This document shows positions 23,477-37,339 of a DNA stretch of 64,000 bases, piece after piece. A program made the position numbers and the translations under genes. The DNA is from Anaeromyces robustus (lineage: Eukaryota; Neocallimastigomycota; Neocallimastigomycetes; Neocallimastigales; Neocallimastigaceae): positions 1-64,000 of the forward strand of contig MCFG01000119.1 in the NCBI GenBank assembly GCA_002104895.1, read 5' to 3'. A model generated the notes under the pieces. It saw nothing but the letters and a program-made list of their open reading frames with translations, was not told where the DNA came from and made no database searches. Positions within the stretch are counted from its first letter, which is position 1. The number at the start of each line of letters is the position of its first letter.

Positions 23477-23625
23477 GGTAATTAATATATTTTAAAATTA
23501 TTATAGTTAATTTTTTAAAAAAAAAAGTTTAAATATTATTTTTTCCTTCAAAACTTTAAAGTAATTTTGAATTTATTAAAAAATATGATAAATACTTTGT
23601 TTTTAATTTTTAAGATTTATCATAT

Positions 23626-23662
<37 letters not shown>

Positions 23663-24383
23663 ATAATAATAATAAATACTTAGTATAAAAATATGATTTA
23701 ATTATAATAAAAAAATTATTTTGAATAATAAAAAAAATTATTTTGAATGAAAATATGAATAATTATAATAATTAAAATTTTTAAAAATCTTTTATTAATA
23801 GTAATATTTGGATAATAAAATTATTAACATTAATGAAAATGTCTATAATTATTATATACATTAAAATTTTTAATTATAATAAATATAAAAAAAAAAAATA
23901 CTTATCATCATCATCATTATCACCTTATATACCAATTTAAGTTTTTCTGATATTACAAGATAGATATGACTATATATATATAATAAAAGAAATAAAAAAA
24001 AATGAAATAATAGATTTTCCAGATATATATATGTAAGATTATACATATATATTAAAGAATTATAAAAAATAATGATTAAATGTATATATGAGGAAAAAAA
24101 AAAAATAAAACTATAAAAAATAATAATAGTTATATTGATATTCATATCTATTTTTTATAATTATTTAATATATATGTATAATCTTACATATATATATCTG
24201 GAAAATCTATTATTTCATTTTTTTTATTCTTTTTATTATATAATAATTATAAATAATAATAATAATAATAATAATAAATAATAATAATAAATAATATTAA
24301 TAGGATAGTTTAATGTTTTTTATTAATGCTAATATTAATGCTAATAGAATATATTTATAAATATTTATATTTATATATAAATG

Positions 24384-24422
<39 letters not shown>

Positions 24423-25430
24423 AATAAATTACAAAAAGATTGTATTAATGTTAATTCTTATTATAAAAGTTAAAAAATACACATTTACGTATATATATAT
24501 ATGTTAGAAAAAAAAAAAAAAAGAATAATAATTTCCTGACTTATTATATTAATTAGGAAAAATAAAATAAAATAAAATAAAGTAAAATATAGAATAAAAT
24601 TTTAAAATAAACGAAAAAAAAAAAAAAAAAAAAAAAAAAACAATAATTTTATATATATATATAATTTATTAAAAAGTCAAAATTTTTATTATATAGAAAT
24701 TAAACTTTTGAAAAAAGATCTACATAAAGAGAAAGTATCTTTTTTTTTTTTTTTAACCAAAGAGTAATTAGCAGTTTTATTTTTTTTAAAAAAAAAAAAA
24801 AAAGGAAGAGAAGTTTCTTTATATTGGAAAAGATGCAAAGAATGATTTTTCATCACCAATGAGTCAAAATAAATTTGTGTTTATGAATAAAAAAAATTAT
24901 AAAAGTTTTTTTTTATTAACATAGAGTGAAGAAAAATTTATCATGTTAACCTTTAATTTCACTATTGTATAAAATAGCTTTATATACATATTATATAAAT
25001 ATAAACAATAATTACTATTAATGATATGAAAATAATATATTCTTTATTAATGATTATATGTAATTTTTACATATATTTAAACAATATTTTATATATATTT
25101 TAATAATATTTTATATATATTTAAACAATATATAACATAAATAACATATATAATATATATAATATATAATAATAATAATAATAAAACCCTTTATTTATAT
25201 AAAACTATAATTAAAATAATAATAATAATTATAAATTATAAATTAAAAAAAAAAAGAAAATTGAAATAGAAAAAAAAATACTAATAATTAAAAAAATAAA
25301 AAAAAATATGTAATTATATAAATATTAAAGAATTGAATAAAAAATAAACAAAAAAACAAAAACAAAAACAAAACAAAAAAAAATATTTTTTAAAGTTATA
25401 AAAATACTATTATTATACTTAAAAAAAAAA
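23089..25430. other. Intergenic with homopolymer tracts and one hairpin element
   Basis: Several T or A runs longer than 20 (for example near 23388, 23452, 23632 and 24613). The inverted repeat at 23979-24241 is listed separately. No gene seen. Confidence 0.55.
23979..24241. repeat. 93-bp near-perfect inverted repeat with 77-bp loop
   Basis: The arm 23979-24071 (containing TAGATTTTCCAGATATATAT, then GTAAGATTATAC) is mirrored at 24149-24241 (GTATAATCTTAC, then ATCTGGAAAATCTATTATTT) with only a few differences. It is non-coding. It could be a small MITE-like fold-back element or a hairpin-RNA source. Confidence 0.8.
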
Positions 25431-26174
25431 ACGGGTAAAAAAAATGGGTAAAAAGAAAATGGGTAAAAAAAATGGGTAAAAAAGAAAATAATGTTTTATA
25501 TACGTATGTATGTATATATATATATGTATATATAAATAATGTTATTGCTAATTTTAATGTTAATGAAGAATTAGAATATTTAAAAGAAAATCGTGAAACT
25601 TTAATTGAAAAAACAAAAGAATTGATTGAAAAAGATTTTTTAAATCAATTAGGTTTAGAAACTATTGAAGAATTAATTGAGTTATTAAAAAAATATAAAT
25701 TGAAATTATTAAAAAAACAAGAAAGGTTAGAAAAAGTAAGTAATTGAAGTAGAAAAGGGAAAACTAGAGAATTTAGAGACTGGTCAAGACCTTTAGTTAT
25801 TGAAAGTAAATTAACAAAGAAAGAAGTTATTAAACAAATTACAGATGATCAAAAATAAAATAAAAACATAATTAAAAGAAACAATAAAGATAAAGGAAAC
25901 AATAAAGATAAAGGAAACAATAAAGATAAAGGAAACAATAAGGATAAAGGAAATGAAAAAGGGAGGCCTAATAAACGAATTAGAACAAAAAATTAAAAGT
26001 CCCAAGGATTATCAAGCTATTCTAGAAGAAAATATTCTAGCATATGCAACTTATAAATTAAATTTAAAATGGGTTGAATCGTTTGAAAAATATAGTTGGT
26101 TAAATAATATATTAAATAAAAATAACAATGATTTAATAAATTACCGCCAATCAATTGTTGATAAATTATGTTAA
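25431..26174 (+). pseudogene. Decayed Lys/Glu-rich gene
   Basis: The region starts with four TGGGTAAAA-type repeats (25431-25480). Coding-like sequence follows: ELEYLKENRETLIEKTKELI and onward, a coiled-coil-like segment ending KKQERLEKVSN at a TGA (25745-25747). The same frame then reads FRDWSRPLVIESKLTKKEVI to a TAA near 25855. Four-plus copies of an 18-bp unit (coding NNKDKG) follow at about 25880-25955. A different frame then gives a 73-residue ORF at 25953-26174 (LINELEQKIKSPKDYQAILE, then NLKWVESFEKYSWLNNIL). The pieces look like one protein broken by two stops and a frameshift. I do not recognise the family. A functional gene with unusual splicing is possible, but no introns of plausible length fit. 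Confidence 0.45.
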
Positions 26175-26367
26175 AATAATAATTTAATAAATGATTTAAA
26201 AATTAAATTAAATAATAGTATAAATTTTTATGATTTTTTGTATAAAATATATAATGTATTGGTTATGTAATGTAATGTATTAAATTAATATAAATAAAAT
26301 AAAAAAGAATAATAAAATAAAATAAAAAAGAATAATAAAATAAAATAAAAATAAAAATAAAAATAAA

Positions 26368-26663
26368 ATGAGTTATCATCAATTAAGCAGACCTTGTCCA
26401 GGATGTTGTCATGGACGTTGTTGGAAATGCGATAACCATTGTTTAGAATTAGTGGATGGTTATAAATGTCCTAGATGTGGTATTAATCAAATTGAATATA
26501 GAAATGAAAATGAAAATAGAAATGAAAGTAGAAATGAATTAAGTGTTAATTTGGAATGTATAGTTATGGCTATCCCATCATTTTGTTATACATTTTGTGG
26601 TGATGATGAAAACCGAATTCCAAAAACTATTGATTTATGTAATGAAGAAATTAAAATAAAAAA

Positions 26664-26667
<4 letters not shown>
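26368..26667 (+). CDS. Small Cys-rich, possibly zinc-binding protein
   Basis: 99 residues from an ATG following an A+T-rich leader. The N-terminal 50 residues hold ten cysteines and several histidines (SRPCPGCCHGRCWKCDNHC, then GYKCPRCG), including CxxC pairs typical of zinc ribbons or treble-clef folds. An Asn/Glu/Arg repeat (NENRNESRNE) and a hydrophobic Cys-containing segment (IVMAIPSFCYTFCGDD) follow. There is no signal peptide, so an intracellular metal-binding protein is more likely than a secreted one. It could be a continuation of the decayed gene just upstream. No family assigned. Confidence 0.5.
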
Positions 26668-26700
<33 letters not shown>

Positions 26701-27420
26701 TTTTTTATTAATAATAAAAATGTTTGATGTTACACAAGACAAGAAAAAAATTAATATATAAATATATAAATATATTATATATTAATATATATTACTTTTT
26801 GTTTTTTTTTTTTTATTTTATTTTTTTTTTTATTTTGTTTCATTTTTTTTATTTTGTTTCATTTTTTTTATTTTGTTTCAATTTTAGTTTTATTTTTTAG
26901 TTTTAGTTTTAATTTTGATTTTGATTTATATTTTTTTTTTTAATTAAAATCTTTTTATTATTATTAATTTAATTTTTTATTATATATAATTTTTTTTATT
27001 TATTATATTAAATGTTTAAATTAATTGAAATAAAAAAAGATTGATTTATTTTTTGATTATACTTTTATATATAAAATTAAATATTTACAAAACTTCTTTT
27101 TTTTTTTTTTTTTTTATTTGTCTTATTTTTATATTTTAAAAAATTTAATTAATGTACTACTCTTTTAGTAATTAATTTTTAATTTTTTTTTGTCTTAATT
27201 TTAAAATATCTACAAAATATTTATTTATTTATTTATTTAATTTTTAATTTTTTTTTTGTTTGAATTGTATATATATATATATCTAATATATATATTTGTT
27301 TAAAGTCGATTTATTTATAATTTTTTTTCCTGTAATATATTTATATATATGTAATATATTTTAAAATTTTTTTTAAAAAAAATATTAAAAAACAATTGAT
27401 AGTTTCATTTCATTTTATTT
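26668..27420. other. Intergenic
   Basis: A 37-A run, three TTTTGTTTCA-like repeats near 26834-26885 and T-rich sequence. No gene seen. Confidence 0.6.
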
Positions 27421-30170
27421 TTATTTTTTATAATTAACTGAAACATCACAGTTGCTTTTTATAATACACCACTAAATATAGTTATAAAAAAAAATATAAT
27501 AAAAAAAATATTTTAAAAAATAAAAATGAATAATTAATATTTGATTATATATAAATAAAAAATTTTTATATTATATTTATATTTATATCATATTATATTA
27601 AATTTTTTATATTTTTATATTTTTATTTTTACTTACTTCTGAATTTTCAACACCCCAATTAGCATCATCGTCTGTAAGTAAAAATGAATCACATCTTTTA
27701 CAACATGGATAACCTAATAATGAACTTAATTTATCACATGAATCTGAACATTCTGATGGAATACCACACCTATATATATATATTATTAATTTTATAATAT
27801 AAATAATAATAATAATCATAAAATAAATTGAAAAAAAAAAAAAAAAAAGGTTATATGATTAATAAAATTATATTTTAATTTTAATTTTATTTTTAATTAA
27901 TATCATTATAATAAATAATAATATAATATAATATAATATTTTTTTTTACCATTCTCCATTTTCAACACCCCATGAACCATCTGAATCTACAAAAATAGAA
28001 GCTGCTTTACATCCTGCTGAACAACATTTATAACCAAGAGATTCTGACCAACAATTTTGAGTTGGTGATGGAGTAGTTGTGGTTGTGGTTGTGGTTGTAG
28101 TTGTAGTTGTAGTCTTTTTAGTAGTAATAGCTTTGGTTGTAGTTTTAGTTTTTGTAGTAGCAGTAGGTGGTTTTGTTGAAGATTCATTTTCAAGGATATA
28201 TTGATTAATACCTAAAATTGGAACTCTATCATCAGCATAATTTTTATCAGGAATATATTCCGGAAGTACATTATTAAAACTAAGATAATAAATTTCCGTT
28301 ATATTGGTATAATCATAATAAACTGGTGTTCTATAAGTAAAAACAACAGGTTCAGGTCTTGGTTCAATAAGTTTATGTTTTTCTTCTGAAGAAGTGGCAT
28401 TGGTATTAATACCATAATAAGCAGCAGCAAAATTATAACGACGACGAATCCAATCTTTTAAACCATAACTTCTAAAACCTGAAATCCAATCATATATATA
28501 AGTATATTCAGTATTTAAAAGGAAATGTTCATAGGTGAATCTAGAATCTCTACCGATTTTACTTTTTAATTTTTTTTTTTTTTTTTTGTTTTTAAATGAA
28601 TTTATATTTATAAAAATAAAATAAAATTAAATTATTTATAAAAAATTGATTAATTAATATAATATTAATATAATAAAATATTTAAATATATATTATAATT
28701 AATGATAATAATTATATTTTAAAAATATATAAAATTTATATAATGATTAATTATATTAACAATAATAATAAATAATAATAATAATATTAATATAATTATT
28801 ATTATTATTATTATTATTATTATTTAATATTTGTCCATGAATATATATAATTTTTATTTTATTTTTTTTTTTTTATTTTATTTACTTTATTTTTCCAGCA
28901 CCACTTTCTCTATCTTTTTTAACATATGGTGAAATAAAATCTCTAATTTTATTAATATGAAGAAGTAAGGTATCAGGATTAAAAACTTTACTAATAATAT
29001 CACCAAGTAATTGACGGAAATTAGTATCATCATCATTGACTAAAATTTGAATAATTGGATGATCTAATTCAAAATCTTTAAATGAAAGAAAAGCAAAATC
29101 AATATCACGACCATGATTAAAGGTTCTATTTGGATAGAAACCAATATATTCATCTTGACCTAATTCAATATCATGATCATATGGAATATAAACCCATTTT
29201 TGATTTGGTTGTTGATACCAATATAAATTATGACCATACCAACTTAAGAAATGATCAAATGAACCCATTAACCATTCCCATGCCATACTTTATATATATA
29301 TATATAATAAAAATAAATAAAATAAATAAATAAATAAAAATAAATAAATAAAAATAAATAAATAAAATAAATAAAAATAAATAAATAAAATAAATAAAAT
29401 AAAATAAAATAAAATAAAATAAAATAAAATATATAATTAAATAAATAAATAATTAATTAATTAATTATAAATGTCATTAAATAAAATAAATAAATAAATA
29501 AGTAAATAAATAAATAAATAATTTTAAAATAAATAAATAAATAAGTAAATAAATAAATAAATAATTTTAAAATAAAAATATATTTAAAAATAAATGAATA
29601 AATATATTAAATTAAATAAATTATATTAAATTAAAATAAATTAAATAAATAATTATTTTTAATAATAATTACTATTTTATAAAGTTATCAACATCCATAA
29701 TTTCTTCTAATTCAGCTCTTGTCTTTGCTGCATTTACTTGATCAACAAAATTCTATTTTGTTTATATACATATATATATTAATTAATAATAATAAAAAAC
29801 ATTTTTATAAATAAATAAATAAATAATAGTAAAAAAAAATAAATATAAAAATATTTATAGTTTAATATTAATATATATATAAATATTTTTTATTAACAAC
29901 TATTTATATATTAATTATTAAACGAAAAATAAAATAAAATAAAATAAAATAAAAAGGAAAAAAAAAATTTACATGAAATGGTTCCATATAATCAGAGTAT
30001 TCTTTATTAGCATTAACACATTTTGTTTTGGCAGATCCATTATCAAATCTAATTTCGTCTCCATTACATTCATATAATGTTTTGATTTCTTCTCCATTGT
30101 CGCCAAATTTTCTTTTAATCCACTTATTTTTAATAGAGTCTGATATAACCCAACTTTAAAAGTATATTTC

Positions 30171-30220
<50 letters not shown>

Positions 30221-30703
30221 TTTTTTTTTAATTAATTAATTTAATATTATAATATTAAATTAATTATAAATTATAGTTTATAATGTTAGTTGGGTCAATC
30301 AATAATAATAATTTTTTTATGACATAAAAAAATTTTTTTTTTAAAAAAAATAATTATAAATAATAATAAATAAAATTTTATAATAAAAAAAACAAAAAAA
30401 CAAAAAAACAAAAAAATATATAAAAAAAAATATATAAAACTTTAATACTAATAAAAATTTCAACATTAAAAAAAATTTTTTTGTATATTAATTTTGTCTC
30501 CCCACTTTAATAAAAAAAATGTAAAATTTATACTGTTCATTTTTTTTTTTTGAAGAAAAAAAATTATTATAGTATAATATAAAAGAAAAATAATATATAT
30601 ATAAAATATAGAAAAAAAAATATAAAAAAGATATATATATTATGATAATATATATCTCCTCTTTATATTTTAAAATAATCATATATTATATATATATAAA
30701 AAA

Positions 30704-30738
<35 letters not shown>

Positions 30739-31742
30739 AATTAAATATACTAACAATCCCATATATTCATCATTAACGTATAATTCAGTATAACCCACTT
30801 CAGTGGCAATTAAACCACTTTTTTGTAAAATATCAGTAGTAATTTTAGAACGCATCATTGAAACATCACGTTGATCACTTCTTAAACGAAAGTTTTTAGT
30901 ACCATGTAAAGTTTGATCTTTACCTTTAATTTTGATATTATAACCTGGTTTTGTAAATGAAGTTGTAGATTTACCACCTAATTTGAATTCTATTTTAAAG
31001 TCTTCTTCATTACTTTTTTTTTATTTTTTTGAAAAAATAAATAAAAATAAAAAAAAATAAAAAAAAGAAAACAATAATAAAGTTTAAAAAAAAAAGAGAT
31101 AAATAAATATTAAATATATTGATGAATAAATAAATTATCAAATATATATAAAACTCTTAACTTTTTATTTATTTATTTTTTTATTATTTTTTTTATATTT
31201 ATTTATTTTAATATATATATATAAAAGATATAATAAACAACAAAAAAGAAATATTTTTATAATTCTTTTTTCCTTTTTGTTTATTATTATATTTATATAT
31301 TTATTTTTTTTTCATTAAATGATAATATTTACCCTTCATAAATAAATTTCATATCTGCTTCAACTCCAAAACCAGTTCTATCACCTTGATATTCAATTTG
31401 AGCTTTTTCAACCATTTCTTTCCATGAACTATCTGGCATAGTAACACGTATTTCCGGAATACTTTTTTCTATCATTTCAAATAGTTCAGTTCTTTTAACA
31501 TTATCCCAGAACTCAGCTCTGGTTAATAATGCTTTAATTTTTTATTAATATTTTTATAATGATAATATTTAATAAAATAAAACAATAAAAATTATATATG
31601 TAAATAACGAAACAAAAAAATATATATATTTATATATATATTTAATATGATAAACATTAATACAAGAAAAAAAAACAATTATTTATATATAAAGATACAT
31701 ACTTAAAATTGAAATAGTAAATATGATAATAAAAAATTTCAT
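27421..31742 (-). CDS. CotH-kinase-family protein with two C-terminal fungal dockerins
   Basis: Nine exons in transcription order: 31703-31742, 31333-31531, 30755-31012, 29973-30153, 29673-29752, 28886-29287, 27950-28561, 27637-27769, 27421-27471. All borders are GT-AG with consistent phase; the product is 651 residues. It starts with a signal peptide (MKFFIIIFTISIL) and then a CotH domain: IRVTMPDSSWKEMVEKAQIE; GKSTTSFTKPGYNIKIKGK; FRLRSDQRDVSMMRSKI; ELYVNDEYMG. The kinase core is at about 253-300, with GSFDHF, GHN (271-273) and the metal-binding DHD at 290-292. After a Thr-rich linker come two CBM10-type dockerins: NCWSESLGYKCC...WGVENGEW (about 556-597) and C...LGYPCC...WGVENSE|WC (about 598-637). 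The last exon supplies the expected WC. Dockerins place it in the fungal cellulosome; CotH domains are protein kinases in the family's studied members. Substrate unknown. Confidence 0.93.
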
Positions 31743-34700
31743 TTTTTTTATATTGTGTATCAAAATATTTATAATATCATAATAATATACAATAATATTA
31801 ACTATTATTTATAAATAATAAGCCCTTTCAAAGGTTCCTTTTTTTTTATAAATAATTCTAAAATCAACTTAACTTGATTTTTTTTATGGAAAATTTTGGA
31901 GTATTTATATTATTTTATTTTATTCTATTTTTTTTGTCTATTTATATATTAATTATTTATTCATTTTTTTTTAAAAAATAATTAATATATTAATATATTA
32001 ATATTTATTTGTTATAATTAAAAAATCAAGAAATGTTTAAATGAAATTCTTTTTTTTATTTTTCAATATATTATTTTATTTCATTTTATTTTATTTCATA
32101 ATATAATATTATATTATTTATTATATTATTTATTATATTATTTATTATATTATCTATTATATTATTTATGATATTTTTTCTATTTAATATATTGTATAAT
32201 TAACTGTCATAGGGTTTAAAAAAAAATAATAGAATTGAAGATAACAAAAAAAAAATTAAATAATAATTTTTAATTAATCAAAAAATAATAAATATAAGTA
32301 AATAAATATATATAATTTTAATAAATACTCTATATTAAATAAGTTAATAAATAAATAATAAATAAATAAATTATTTTAATTTAAATTAAAAAGTGAATCA
32401 TTCTGTTTAAAAAAGGAAATAAAAATTAAGGCCAATTACAATTCATTGATAAATTTTTTATTTATTTATTTATTTATTTATTTAATTATTTAACTTATTT
32501 ATATTTAAATATTTAAATTTATATTTATATATTTTAAATTTATTAAACATTTATTTACTTATTCATTGACTTTTAATAATCATTTTTATTAATAACCAAT
32601 AATGATTTAACTTTATTAATTTATTTTTTATTTACATTATTATTAATATTAAATATATTTTTATTATTAATAAATTCCTTTATAATCTCTTTCATTCTTA
32701 AATATATTCAATAATTTCTTGTGATTTATTCATAGAATATGAAAATTCTTTTTATTCTTTATTTAATAAATCCTATTGTTTTTTCTTTTTCTAATTATTA
32801 TATATTAAATGTTCTATTGTAATTGTAATTGTAATTGTAATTGTAATTGTAGTAGTTACAAACCAAGTTTTATTTATTAATTTTTTTTATTTTATTTTCT
32901 TTTTATTCTTTATTTTTTATTTTATTTTTATTAATTTATATGTCATGTTATTTATTTATTTATTTTTCTTTCATTCATTTATTTTTTTATATTAAAAATT
33001 TTTTAATATGATTATGAGTAATTATATTAAATCTATTGACATAAAATATTAATAATTTAAAAATTATAATAATTAAAGTTTGTATTATGATTTATTATTA
33101 TTATTTATTATTATTTATTTATTATTATTTATTAATATGAAATAAAAAACTTTTTTTTTATAATAAAAATAAAATTTATTTTTTTTTTAATTTTCCTATT
33201 GAATTAATTAAATAACAATTAATATAATTATTTTATATTATTTTATTTATATTATTTTAAATTATTCAAAACAATAAGAAATTTATTAAATTTTTCTTAT
33301 TCTTAAAAATGGTGATAATGAATGCCAATTTTTTCTTTTTATTTTTTATTATTATTATTAATTAAATTTTTATTGTTAATGATTTATTAAATTTTTTATC
33401 CTTATTATTTATTATTTTATTTATTATTATTATTTATTATTAAATATTATTATTTATTATTTATTTATTATTTTCTATTCTTTAACATTACAATGATAAC
33501 AAAGGATAAAAGAAATGAAATACAAAAAATAATCACAAAAAATAGTAAAATATATTATGATATTACTATTTATCTTTTTTATTATATTTCTTTCTAATAA
33601 ATATAATAAATATAATAATAATTTATTATTCTCATTAATTAATTATTAATCTTAATTATTATAATTTTATGTTAAAGAAACATAAAATCATAATACTAAT
33701 CTTTAAAAAAACTTTATTTATTAATAAAATTTTTGTTTTTCTAGACTTTTTTTATCTTTGTATTTTTTGTATTTTTTTTTTGTATTTTTTTTTTTTCTTT
33801 TTTGTACTTTTGTATTTTTATTATTATTAGAATTAGAATTAAAAACAAATAATAAATAACAAAAAGAATTATCTAAAATTTTTTGATTTTCACATTTACA
33901 AAAAACAAATAGTAAATAATAATAATTTTTAACATTTTTATTTCTAATTATAATTACTCCAACTACTTTAATAATAATAATGAATAATAAATAATAAAAT
34001 AATAATAAGAAATGAATAATAGATTTATATATTTATATATTTATATTTTAATAATAAAATAATAATAATTGTTGTAATACTTAAATTGACTGACCACAAA
34101 TGAGTAATAATTACTATTTTCGTTATTTTTATATTTTCATATGTTAATTTAAAAAAAATAAAAATTGTTTTTTTTTTTTGTTTTTTTATTTACTATTTAT
34201 TTATTTACTATTACTTAATATATTAAATATTAAATATTAAATATTAAATATTTTTTAATTAAAATGTATAAATTGAATTATTTCCTTTTTAAATAAATTA
34301 AAATGATATATTTTATATATAATAAATAAATACATAATATATTATAGCTATAATATTTATATATAATATTCATAATATTTATATATTATAATCTAATAAA
34401 AATACGGCTAAATAAAATTTATTTAATTATTAATATTTTATTTACTTATTTTTTAATTAATCATTTCCTTTTTATTTGTAATTAAAATACCTTTTATTTA
34501 TTTATTTATTTATCATGTTCTTTGTTAATTAATAATCATAAATAGTAAATAAATAATAAATAAACAAAATAATAAAATAAAAGTGTCAAATGTTTATTTT
34601 ATATGCTAATATTGATAAATAATCATAAAAGCAAACAAATACTTCAGTACTTTTTATTTTTTTTTTTTTTTACTAAATAATTGCTTATATTTATTTACTT

Positions 34701-36912
34701 ATGGTTTATTTATTTATTTAAATAAATAATTAGAATGTTCTTTTTTTATATTATTTTTTTTTTAAATTTTAAATTTTCTTTAAATTTGATATATAAATTT
34801 TTACCAATTTTTTATATATTAAAAAGATATTTTAAAAAATAATTAAATAAATATTATATTATATACAATTAAATAAATAAATATTTAATAAATAAATAAA
34901 TGATTAATAATTAATAGATAAATATATTTATTTAGTTATTAAAAAATTGAATGAGATACTAATAATTTGATGTTTTGAAATATAATAATAAATAATATAC
35001 GATCATATTTTTTTTTATTTCATCATCTATGATTATATCCAACTTTTTATATTATTTTTATTATAATTTTTTAATAATAAGAATTAATTATTTTTTCTTA
35101 AAATAAATCAGTTATTCATTTATTCATCATTATTCTTTTATATTATTTTTATTTTATATTTAATTAATATTATAAAAATAATTTCAATAATTATTTTTTA
35201 TAAACAGATCAGATAAAATACTTTATTTTTCATTTTTTCTTTTTTTGTAATAATTATCATGATATTATATGCCATGATTATTCTATATACAATTTATGTT
35301 ACAGATACTTTATATATTTTAAAATGTATAATATAAACATTCCCATAATTAACTATAAACATTCATACATTGTTGTAAAATATTAATATATTAAACAAAA
35401 AAAAAACATGTGTAAATGTTTATAGTTATATATAAAAAATAATTACATTTTTACTAAATTTATAATAATAAAAAAAAATATTAAAAAACAAAAAACAAAT
35501 TAAAATAAATAAATAAATAATGTAATATGATATATAATATATATTTACATAATTTATTATTCAATTTAATTATTTATTAGTCATAAAAAAAAAAGGTATA
35601 TATTGATAAATTAAAAAATATATAAATAAATAAATAAATAAATATTAATGAATAAATAAGATTTAGTTTTTAATTGATTATATTATATATCATTATACTT
35701 TTCTTCTTTTTTTTTTTTTTAGATTTAATTAATTATTTAATGATAAACATTTTTTTTAATAGGTTATATATGTTATAAAAAATTTTGATAATTATTCTAA
35801 TAGTAAAAATTGTTATGACATTTTTTTATATTTAATTAATAGTTTATATATTTTAAAATGTATTATAAAATGTAAATAAAGTTAATTTAAATGATGTAAG
35901 GAAATATAACTATAATAATAATAAAATTATACATTTCTATTATTTTATAATAAAATAAAAGAATAAAAAATACTAAATAATAAAAATATAGTATTTCTAA
36001 ATTTGGATTAGCATATGAGTTTTGCTTTATTCATTCTCTTTTTATATACAAAGTAAATGTTTTTATTTTAATATAATTATTGTAAAATAAAATTATAATT
36101 TAATCCCATTACTATTATATATTTTATATATTATTAAAAAATATTTTTATTAACATATTATGTATAATCATGCTTTATATTTTTATATTGGGGTATACAT
36201 TGATTATTATATTTTATAGAATCATTAGAATATATATTGAAATTTTATTTTTATATTTATAATTATAATAAATATTTTTTTTATTAAAAAGAAAAGTGGA
36301 AAAAAAAATAAAATTATAATATTTTTTATATTCTTTTATTTTTTTGACTGTTTTATATATATATATAAATGAAGGATAAAAAAAAAAAAAAAAAAAAAAA
36401 AAACACATGTAATAGTATTCTATGCTAAAAAAAAATTATAATATATTTTAGAAATTTTTTCCAATTTTTTAATTATATATTATATATTATATAAATAAAA
36501 AAATTTTTTAAATAAATATAAATTTTTATTTTATTTTATTTTTTATGTTTTATTTTTTTTTTGTTTTTAATTTTTTTGTTTTTTGTTTTTTGTTTTTTGT
36601 TTTCTGATAATAATTTACATATGATTATTTATTAATTATAGGCAATAATAACAAAATTTTTTCTTTTTCTTTTTTTTTTTTTTTTAGAAATATATATCCA
36701 TAGTAATTGATATGTTATTTAATAATTTAATATGAATAAAAAAAAATATATATATATATCTAAAAAATTATATTATTATTATATATAAATATTTTTTTTT
36801 GCTTTTATTTATAGATAAAATTAATAATATTATTATTTTTCACATTATTTGAAATATAATATTATTATTATTAATATTAATATTATATATATATATCCAT
36901 ATTAATGATTAA
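31743..36912. other. 5.2 kb gene-free A+T-rich intergenic region
   Basis: Short microsatellites ((TTTA)n near 32459-32485, (TGTAAT)n at 32817-32852, an A-run near 36380) and many small A/T palindromes. A 12-13-bp inverted pair, ACTATAAACATT near 35350 and AATGTTTATAGT near 35417, is present. No coding-like ORF or RNA gene on either strand. It contains the promoter of the CotH gene at its left edge and the 3' end of the HAD gene at its right. Confidence 0.6.
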
Positions 36913-37281
36913 TTATTTTTCTTTTAAAAATATTTGTTCTAAAATATAAGCTTCCCCATCTTCATCATTTGTTTTCGTTACACCAGTAGCAACTTGTTTT
37001 AATTCATCTAAAGCATTTCCCATAGCATATTTATATCCTGCTACTTCAAACATAGATATATCATTTAAACTATCCCCAAAAACAATAACATTTTCTGGTT
37101 TTAAATTTAAAGTTTTCATAATATATTTTAAGGCTTCACCTTTATTTATTTTTGATGGTACAATTTCTATACATTCTGGAACTGCTTGAGTATATTCCAC
37201 ATTTTCAATATTATTTATATATGTTCTAACAGTTTGTGAATATTCTAAAAGTATTATTATTATAATTATTATTATTATAAA

Positions 37282-37339
<58 letters not shown>

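Noticed and set aside
25880-25955. 18-bp direct repeats as a CRISPR-like array
   Set aside because: Units are contiguous with no spacers, and the organism is eukaryotic.
26368-26667. Fungal dockerin or secreted effector as the identity of the Cys-rich ORF
   Set aside because: The cysteine spacing does not fit the dockerin pattern seen at 27.6-28.1 kb, and there is no signal peptide.
36214-36408. Small minus-strand ORFs rich in Phe/Ile/Tyr/Lys in spacers (also near 2542, 3965, 14257, 50008 and 58484)
   Set aside because: Chance read-through of A/T homopolymers and ATT/TTA repeats.
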